This document shows, piece by piece, positions 58,902 through 64,000 of a stretch of DNA of 64,000 nt. Position numbers and translations under genes: made by a program. The DNA lies in the NCBI RefSeq assembly GCF_029589435.1, contig NZ_JARRAG010000002.1, positions 3,844,001-3,908,000 on the forward strand, read 5' to 3'. Below the pieces are notes generated by a model that saw only the letters and a program-made list of their open reading frames with translations, searched no databases and was not told the DNA's origin. The stretch is from Paludisphaera mucosa. GTDB taxonomy: Bacteria > Planctomycetota > Planctomycetia > Isosphaerales > Isosphaeraceae. The stretch's first letter is position 1, and each line of letters starts with the position of its first letter.

Positions 58902-61280
58902 TCAGGGGAGTTTCGGCGAAGGCCCGCCGGGCGGTTCGGACCATCTGGGGAGATTTTCCTGGAGCCGCAGGCGGACGGCGGGCGCGAGCTTCTTGTCCGC
59001 GTGGGGGGTAAGGGCGTCGAGCCGGAGGGCTTCGCGGGCCTCCTCGGCGGCGTCGGGGAACATGGAGATCTCGGCGCTCGCCTCGGCGAGCCGGGCGTGG
59101 AGCGAGGCGTTGGTGGGGTAGAGCCGCGAGGCCGTGCGGGTGGCCTCGACGATGCTCGCCTGGAGGGGGATGATCTCGCGGGGCGAGAGCCTCTGGCCCA
59201 GGCGCTTCAGCAGGTCGCGCGTGATCGCCGCCCGCTCGCTGTGCAGGCTCCAGACGTCGGGGCTCCGCGGCGGCGAGGCGGCCTTCAAGAGCAGCGTAGG
59301 GATGGTCTTCCAGCGCAGGTCTTCGGCCTTCGCACCCCGGGCCTCCCATGCGAGCGACTGCAGGTAGGCGTGCCCCAGCCAGGGGCGGACGTTGTAGTGG
59401 TCGAGCGCCTCGGCGATCTGGTAGGCGGCCTCGGCCCGGTCGAAGTCGGGCGGCATCCGCCCCAGCGCCGACTCGGCCCGCGCGACGGCGGCCTCGGACT
59501 TCCAGAAAGGGATCGTCGCCCCCAGGTAGGAGCCCACAAGCGCGGCCCAGGCGATCGCCAGGGCCCCGCCGGGGATCCGGCTCTCGACGACCCGCAGGCG
59601 GCCGCTCGGCCGGCCGTCGATCAAGTTGAGCCCCAGGGCGAGGCTCCCCCAGAGGTTCATCGCGATGGCGGGGTAGGAGATCCCCCCGGCCGCCAGCAGG
59701 TCGATCGTGACCGCCGCCGCCGCCGCCCCCAGGCCGAAGGCCGGGACCGACGCCGACCGCCAGAGCGGCAGCAGGAGCGCCGCGGACAGGACCCAGAAGA
59801 CGACCAGGATCAGCCAGCGGATCAGCAGGTCTTCCATGAACAGGTTCATCTGCCCCAGGATCAGGACCATCGCCAGCCCCAGGCCCGACGCGATCAGCGG
59901 CCACATCGGGCGATCGGCGGGGGCCTGTTCGGTTTCGTCGTCACTCCTGAGCAGGAACCCGAGCCCGGTGCCGACCGCCGCGACGAGCGCGAGGAAGGCC
60001 CAGAAACCGGCCGTGGCCCAGACTTCCAGGAACAGGTTGTGGGGGTCCTGGATCTCCTCGCTGGCCTGGGGGAGCTTGTAGAGGACGTAGTGCGCCCCGA
60101 AGTTCCCCGGGCCGACGCCTCGCCAGAAGTTCGCCGCGCCGAGGGCGCCGCCCGGAGTCGAAGCCCCCTCGCCGATCATCGCCCAGGTCGCCCGCCAGTA
60201 CTCCAGCCTATAACGCATCGACAGGCTCGATTGCGTCAGGACCTGCAGGTCGAGCCGGCCGGTCGCCAGGCCGCCGACGATCAGGGCGGCGACGACCAGC
60301 GCGCCGGCCGCCCCCAGCCCCAGCAGCAACCGCCTGGGCAAGAGTCGCCGCGCGCCCCAAGCGAGGATCGCCGTCGCGACCATCAGGCCCAGCCAGGCGC
60401 TCCGACTCTTGGTCAGCACCAGGCAGACGAGGAGGAGCATCCCCGGGACGGCCGCGGCGAGGACCGCAGGCCAGCGCGAATCCCCGGCGGCGGGCCGGCG
60501 GGCCAGGTTCCGGAGCGTCATGGCCAGGATCAGGACGAGCGGGCCGACGAGCAGCCCGGCGAGCGAGTTCGCCAGGCCGAAGGTCCCGAAGACCTCGTTC
60601 GACTGGAGGACGCGGTTCTCCAGGGCCTGCCGGCGGGGGGCGTCCGCCGGGTCGGGGCTCCCCGGGGCTCCGATCTGGCGTTCGATGGCCGCCGGGTCTC
60701 GGCGGAAGGCGGCCTGGAGCTGGGGGATCTCGACGGCCCCCTGGTAGATCCCGTACCCCGCCACGGCCGCCGCCGTGACGACCATCCCCAGGGCCAGCAC
60801 GCTCGACTCGCCCCGAGTGCGGGGGAGCCAGCGGAGCAGGAGGTAGGCGACCCCCATGGCCGCCCATTCCCACGCCAGGTTGACGCCGATCCGCCAGTCG
60901 ACGGCGCGCCGCGAGCTGAGGGCGGTCAGGAACATGAGGGCGGCGACGGCCGCGTCGGTCCAGGCGAACCGGAAGGCGAACCGGCCGGTCAGGAACGACG
61001 GCGCCAACGCCAGGGCGGCGACGAGGAAGACGGCCAGGTCCCAGCCCAGGCCCGCGGCGGCGCCCTCCTTGGGGGCGGGCTCGCTGGGCCAGTAGGCGCG
61101 GGCGGCGATCAGGGCCGCGAGCAGGCCCAGGGCCAGGCGGCGGAGGCGCTCGGCCCAGAGGGCCGCTTCGGACTCGAAGCCCGCGTGGTCAGGGCCGATC
61201 TGCGGGGTCGTCGACCCCTCCCGGCGATCGCCCCGTCCCTGCAGCGAGGGACCCGGCGGTTTCGAGCCGCGACTGGCCAA
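58902..61280 (-). CDS. O-antigen ligase / Wzy-like polymerase with C-terminal TPR-like helices
   Basis: A membrane protein of about 792 residues with roughly 11-12 helices. The large outer loop contains RGVGPGNFGAHYVLYKLPQA followed by EIQDPHNLFLEVWATAGFWA, the O-antigen-ligase/Wzy_C signature (G-x-G-P, HN-x-x-L-E). The last ~150 residues look like TPR helices (ASLHARLAEASAEISMFPDA). It joins polysaccharide repeat units to a carrier lipid or polymerises them. The start is unsure: the TTG at 61280 is the best in-frame candidate and overlaps the upstream gene by 92 bp; no ATG or GTG lies in the early frame. It is followed by the WecA-like gene upstream in an operon with it. Confidence 0.83.
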   Translation of the reverse strand: MASRGSKPPGPSLQGRGDRREGSTTPQIGPDHAGFESEAALWAERLRRLALGLLAALIAARAYWPSEPAPKEGAAAGLGWDLAVFLVAALALAPSFLTGRFAFRFAWTDAAVAALMFLTALSSRRAVDWRIGVNLAWEWAAMGVAYLLLRWLPRTRGESSVLALGMVVTAAAVAGYGIYQGAVEIPQLQAAFRRDPAAIERQIGAPGSPDPADAPRRQALENRVLQSNEVFGTFGLANSLAGLLVGPLVLILAMTLRNLARRPAAGDSRWPAVLAAAVPGMLLLVCLVLTKSRSAWLGLMVATAILAWGARRLLPRRLLLGLGAAGALVVAALIVGGLATGRLDLQVLTQSSLSMRYRLEYWRATWAMIGEGASTPGGALGAANFWRGVGPGNFGAHYVLYKLPQASEEIQDPHNLFLEVWATAGFWAFLALVAAVGTGLGFLLRSDDETEQAPADRPMWPLIASGLGLAMVLILGQMNLFMEDLLIRWLILVVFWVLSAALLLPLWRSASVPAFGLGAAAAAVTIDLLAAGGISYPAIAMNLWGSLALGLNLIDGRPSGRLRVVESRIPGGALAIAWAALVGSYLGATIPFWKSEAAVARAESALGRMPPDFDRAEAAYQIAEALDHYNVRPWLGHAYLQSLAWEARGAKAEDLRWKTIPTLLLKAASPPRSPDVWSLHSERAAITRDLLKRLGQRLSPREIIPLQASIVEATRTASRLYPTNASLHARLAEASAEISMFPDAAEEAREALRLDALTPHADKKLAPAVRLRLQENLPRWSEPPGGPSPKLP

Positions 61281-62394
61281 GACTCCGCTCCGTTCCTGTT
61301 CCCGATCCCGTCCCCGACAGCTCCAGGATCGCGACGATCCCCAGCAGGCAGCCGGTCTGCGCCAGCACGACGGCCGCGCCCCAGGCGTCGAGCCGGTGGA
61401 GCAGCAGCGCCCCCAGGCCGCACGCCAGGGTGACCAGGTCAATCGTCCAGACCGCCTGCGGCGGCGTCAAGCCGCGGCCGACCAGCCGGTGCGAGAAATG
61501 GCGGCGGTCGGGCTGGAACGGGCTCCGCCCCTCGCTCAGCCGGATCAGGATCACCGACGTCATGTCGTACAGCGGCACCGCCATCACCAATAGCGGCGTC
61601 AGCACCCCGAACGGCGACGCCCGCCCCCCCTGGAAGAAGTTCCCGGCCACGGTCATCGAGCCCAGCAGGAACCCCAGGAAGTTGCTGCCGGCGTCGCCCA
61701 TGTACAGCCGCGCGGGGGCGTGGTTGTGGACCAGGAAGCCGGCCAGCGCGCCGACCAAAATCAGCAGCACCGCGGGCGCGAACAGGCCCCCCACCGCCGC
61801 CTGCGCCGCGCCGAACAGGAAGGCCGCGATCAGGCCCACGCCGGCCGCCAGGCCGTCCATGTTGTCGAGCATGTTGAAGGCGTTGGTCATGGCCACGATC
61901 CAGAGGGTCGTGACCGCGCCGCCGATCAGGGGATGCGTGAACGGCCCGAAGAGCGTCACCCGCACCCCCGCCGCCGCCACGACCGCCGCGCAGGCGACCT
62001 GGATCGCCAGCCGTGGCTTCCAGCTCAGGCTGACGCGGTCGTCGATGAAGCCCACGACCATCATGATCGTCGCCAGGCCCAGGATCAGCGCCAGCTCGCC
62101 GGCCCGCTCCCGCAGGCCGTTGGCGTGGCGCGCCACGCCAACGGGCAGGCTGTCGCCGCTGAGCAGGACGACGGCACCGCACGCGCCCAGGACGAGGACG
62201 ACCGCCAGCCAGATCGCCACGCCCCCGCCCAGGGGCACCGGCGCCGCGTGCCCCTTGTGGCCCCCCGGCCGGTCCAGCAGCCCCCATCGCGGGGCCATCC
62301 GCCGCGCCACCCCGCCGAAGCCCGCGCACAGCACGAACGCCGCCGCGGCCAGGACCGAGCCGAACGTCATCAACAGGCGGAGGTCGTCGGTCAT
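61189..62394 (-). CDS. WecA/MraY-type polyprenyl-phosphate sugar-1-phosphate transferase
   Basis: Transfers a sugar 1-phosphate from UDP-sugar to a polyprenyl phosphate, the first step of cell-surface glycan assembly. The 401-residue product has about 10-11 helices. Catalytic motifs: VGFIDDRVS (DD), TNAFNMLDNMDGLAAGVGL (DNxDG), YMGDAGSNFLGFLLG (GDAGS) and RRHFSHRLVGRGL (the HxH loop), all as in WecA/WbpL/MraY. The C-terminus is a non-conserved tail that overlaps the start of the O-antigen ligase gene. Which sugar is transferred is unknown. It starts the polysaccharide pair. Confidence 0.9.
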   Translation of the reverse strand: MTDDLRLLMTFGSVLAAAAFVLCAGFGGVARRMAPRWGLLDRPGGHKGHAAPVPLGGGVAIWLAVVLVLGACGAVVLLSGDSLPVGVARHANGLRERAGELALILGLATIMMVVGFIDDRVSLSWKPRLAIQVACAAVVAAAGVRVTLFGPFTHPLIGGAVTTLWIVAMTNAFNMLDNMDGLAAGVGLIAAFLFGAAQAAVGGLFAPAVLLILVGALAGFLVHNHAPARLYMGDAGSNFLGFLLGSMTVAGNFFQGGRASPFGVLTPLLVMAVPLYDMTSVILIRLSEGRSPFQPDRRHFSHRLVGRGLTPPQAVWTIDLVTLACGLGALLLHRLDAWGAAVVLAQTGCLLGIVAILELSGTGSGTGTERSLGQSRLETAGSLAAGTGRSPGGVDDPADRP

Positions 62395-62509
62395 GGGGCG
62401 GCACCGTGGAGGCGTCGGGGCGAACGAGGGGGGCCATCAAGGCGGAAGAGGCGTGGAGTGCGGGACGGACGGGACGCTTCGAACTCCGACGGGTCTCGGG
62501 CTCGTCTCC

Positions 62510-62556
62510 CCCTCATCCGGCCCTCCGGGCCACCTTCCCCCGCGAAGGGGGAAGGG
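62510..62556 (+). repeat. REP-like repeat, copy C
   Basis: CCCTCATCCGGCCCTCCGGG, then CCACCTTCCCCCGCGAAGGG and GGAAGGG. It matches the copies at 27289-27330 and 27389-27433 and lies between two minus-strand genes. Confidence 0.65.
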
Positions 62557-62563
62557 CGTCGGT

Positions 62564-62845
62564 TCAGGATTCCGACTTCGGACGATCCTCGTCCCGGGTC
62601 GGCCGGAGGAGCCAGAGGCGGACGGTCAGGCAGGCGACGAGGCAGGCCGAGAACAGGACGAGGAGGACCGCCGCCCCGGCCCACTCGACGGGGCGGTCGG
62701 GCGGCCAGCCCCGGCGCTCGCCGCCGGCGAGCAGCAGGGCCAGGCCGAACGGGCCGGCGAACGACACCAGCGTCATCGCGCCGAGCAGGACGTACGCGGA
62801 CCGCAGCGCCGGGGCCGCGGGCCGGTTCGGGGGCGGCTCGGTCAT
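62564..62845 (-). CDS. small two-helix membrane protein, unknown function
   Basis: A 93-residue protein starting at the ATG at 62845, which overlaps the proS stop (ATGA), so it is translated after proS. Two membrane helices at about 17-42 (AYVLLGAMTLVSFAGPFGLALLLAG) and 55-78 (WAGAAVLLVLFSACLVACLTV) are joined by a short polar loop; a Ser/Glu-rich tail follows. No homologue is recognised. It could be a membrane accessory protein, but the coupling to proS has no obvious explanation. Confidence 0.7.
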   Translation of the reverse strand: MTEPPPNRPAAPALRSAYVLLGAMTLVSFAGPFGLALLLAGGERRGWPPDRPVEWAGAAVLLVLFSACLVACLTVRLWLLRPTRDEDRPKSES

Positions 62846-64000
62846 GACGACTTCGCGGCTTCGCGCTTCGAGCGGTTGACGAGGCACGTGTTGTGGTGCT
62901 TCTCCTCGGCGGCCTTCAGCTCGGCCAGGATCGAGTCGCCGGCGGTCTCCAGGGGGAGGCTCTGGGCCTCGGTCTCGTGCCGCCACTTGATCTCGATCTT
63001 GCCCTCCTTCAGCCCGCGCTCGCCGATGACGACCCGCAGCGGGACGCCGATCAGGTCGACGTCCTTGAACTTGAACCCCGGGCGCTGGTCGCGGTCGTCG
63101 AGGATCACGTCATAGCCGGCGGCGACGAGCTTCTTCTCGATCGACTCGGCCGCGGCCATGACGGCCGCGTCCTTGACCGAGAGCGGCACGACGGCCACCT
63201 GGTACGGGGCCAGGTTCAGCGGCCAGATGATGCCGTTGGCGTCGTGGCCGGCCTCCACGGCCGCCGCGACGATCCGGTTCACGCCGATGCCGTAGCAGCC
63301 CATGATGATCGGGATCTCGACCCCCTTCTCGTCGAGGTACGAGGCCCCCATCGCCTTGGAATACTTCGTCCCCAGCTTGAAGACGTGGCCGATCTCCAGG
63401 CCCGCCTTCACGACCATCGCCGCGCCGCAGCGGGGGCAGGGGTCGCCGTCGTCGGCGTTGCGGAGGTCGGCCAGGCGGTCGAGCTTGAAGTCGCGGCCGG
63501 GGACGACGCCCGTCAGGTGGACGTCGACCTCGTTGCCGCCGACCACGATCGTCTCCATCGCCGCGACCGCCTTGTCGACGATCAGGGGGATTTGGATCGC
63601 GACCGGACCCAGGAACCCGATCGGGGCCCCCGTCGCCTTCTGGATCGAGTCGGCGTCGGCCGGGGCGAGGGTCGTCGCGCCAAAGGCCCGGCGGACCTTG
63701 GCCTCGTTGGCCTCGTGGTCGCCCCGAAGCAGGATCGCGACCGGCTTGCCGTCGGCGAGGTAGACCAGCAGCTTGCCCGAGGTCGGCTCGGCGACCTTGA
63801 GGAAGGCGCAGACGTCGCGGATCGTCTTCCGGCCCGGCGTCCGGACGGCCTCGTAGGCCGGGGCGTCGGCGGCGATCGTCCGGGCGGGGGCGTCGGCGAC
63901 CGCGCCGACCTCGGCCTTCTCCTGGTTGGCCGCGTAGCCGCAGGCGAGGCACTGGATGACCTTGTCCTCGCCGGTGGAGCAGGGGACCATGAACTCGTGC
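62842..64000 (-). CDS. proS: prolyl-tRNA synthetase, C-terminal part (truncated by window edge)
   Basis: Attaches proline to tRNA-Pro. The frame is open to the window edge, so about the last 385 residues are present. CLACGYAANQEKAEV marks the catalytic-core part before the editing insertion; AEPTSGKLLVYLADGKPVAI and then LLRGDHEANEAKVRRAFG is the YbaK-like editing domain that removes mischarged alanine. Class II motif 3 is at GCYGIGVNRIVAAAVE. The C-terminal anticodon-binding domain includes LAPYQVAVVPLSV and KDVDLIGVPLRVVIGERGLK. The first visible ATG (63990) is internal. The stop overlaps the next gene by ATGA. Confidence 0.93.
   Translation of the reverse strand, partial: HEFMVPCSTGEDKVIQCLACGYAANQEKAEVGAVADAPARTIAADAPAYEAVRTPGRKTIRDVCAFLKVAEPTSGKLLVYLADGKPVAILLRGDHEANEAKVRRAFGATTLAPADADSIQKATGAPIGFLGPVAIQIPLIVDKAVAAMETIVVGGNEVDVHLTGVVPGRDFKLDRLADLRNADDGDPCPRCGAAMVVKAGLEIGHVFKLGTKYSKAMGASYLDEKGVEIPIIMGCYGIGVNRIVAAAVEAGHDANGIIWPLNLAPYQVAVVPLSVKDAAVMAAAESIEKKLVAAGYDVILDDRDQRPGFKFKDVDLIGVPLRVVIGERGLKEGKIEIKWRHETEAQSLPLETAGDSILAELKAAEEKHHNTCLVNRSKREAAKSS

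Overview
The window is a high-GC (roughly 70 % by eye), gene-dense bacterial chromosome segment. Its content points to a planctomycete, probably family Isosphaeraceae. The indicators are a DUF1559-type pilin-like protein, ECF sigma factors with long membrane-anchored C-terminal extensions, a large receptor-like Ser/Thr kinase, a TPR/FG-GAP lipoprotein, a formylglycine-type sulfatase, a CHRD protein with a PEP-CTERM tail, and a short rpsL-rpsG operon with fusA elsewhere. This assignment rests on family knowledge; no database search was run. No rRNA, CRISPR array, insertion sequence or prophage was seen.

Layout. 1-9.4 kb: 3' part of an ECF sigma factor with an STN-like tail, TPR protein, rpiA, Ntn-type acylase, isochorismatase-family hydrolase and sulfatase, then (plus strand) an ECF sigma factor coupled to a four-helix membrane protein. 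9.5-12.5 kb: tRNA-Pro with its promoter and terminator, a degenerate histidine-kinase-like protein, and parB-parA. 12.7-18.3 kb: pncB overlapping a GT39-like mannosyltransferase, CHRD/PEP-CTERM protein, opcA and a STAS protein. 18.3-23.2 kb: plsX-fabD (phospholipid and fatty-acid synthesis) and a fused M16 peptidase. 23.6-27.3 kb: DUF1559 protein and a large secreted hydrolase-like protein, with a REP-like repeat pair. 27.5-39.7 kb: minus-strand block of fusA, a TPR/FG-GAP lipoprotein, a small lipoprotein, a nitrilase-family amidase, a TPR protein and a giant Ser/Thr kinase.

40-42.6 kb: two tRNA-Arg genes, an ECF sigma factor, csrA, a DJ-1/PfpI protein and tRNA-Glu. 42.6-45.2 kb: a histone-deacetylase-like hydrolase and zwf. 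45.4-53.2 kb: a plus-strand run of a small membrane protein, a GT39-like protein, an M19 dipeptidase and a 1500-residue protein containing a voltage-sensor-like four-helix module. 53.2-55.7 kb: a glycosyltransferase divergent from rpsL-rpsG, which ends in a strong terminator. 55.7-64 kb: an ECF sigma factor fused to carboxypeptidase-regulatory-like repeats, an O-antigen ligase, a WecA/MraY-type transferase, a small membrane protein and the 3' part of proS.

Themes. Signalling is rich: four ECF sigma factors, of which two are fused to extracytoplasmic domains, plus one receptor kinase, one STAS protein and one decayed kinase. The oxidative pentose-phosphate pathway is represented by zwf, its assembly factor opcA and rpiA, in three separate places. 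Envelope polysaccharide genes cluster at the right end. About ten putative housekeeping promoters share a TTGAC-like -35 and a -10 of the form TA(C/G)nnT. The most unusual protein is the voltage-sensor-like one at 48.7-53.2 kb.
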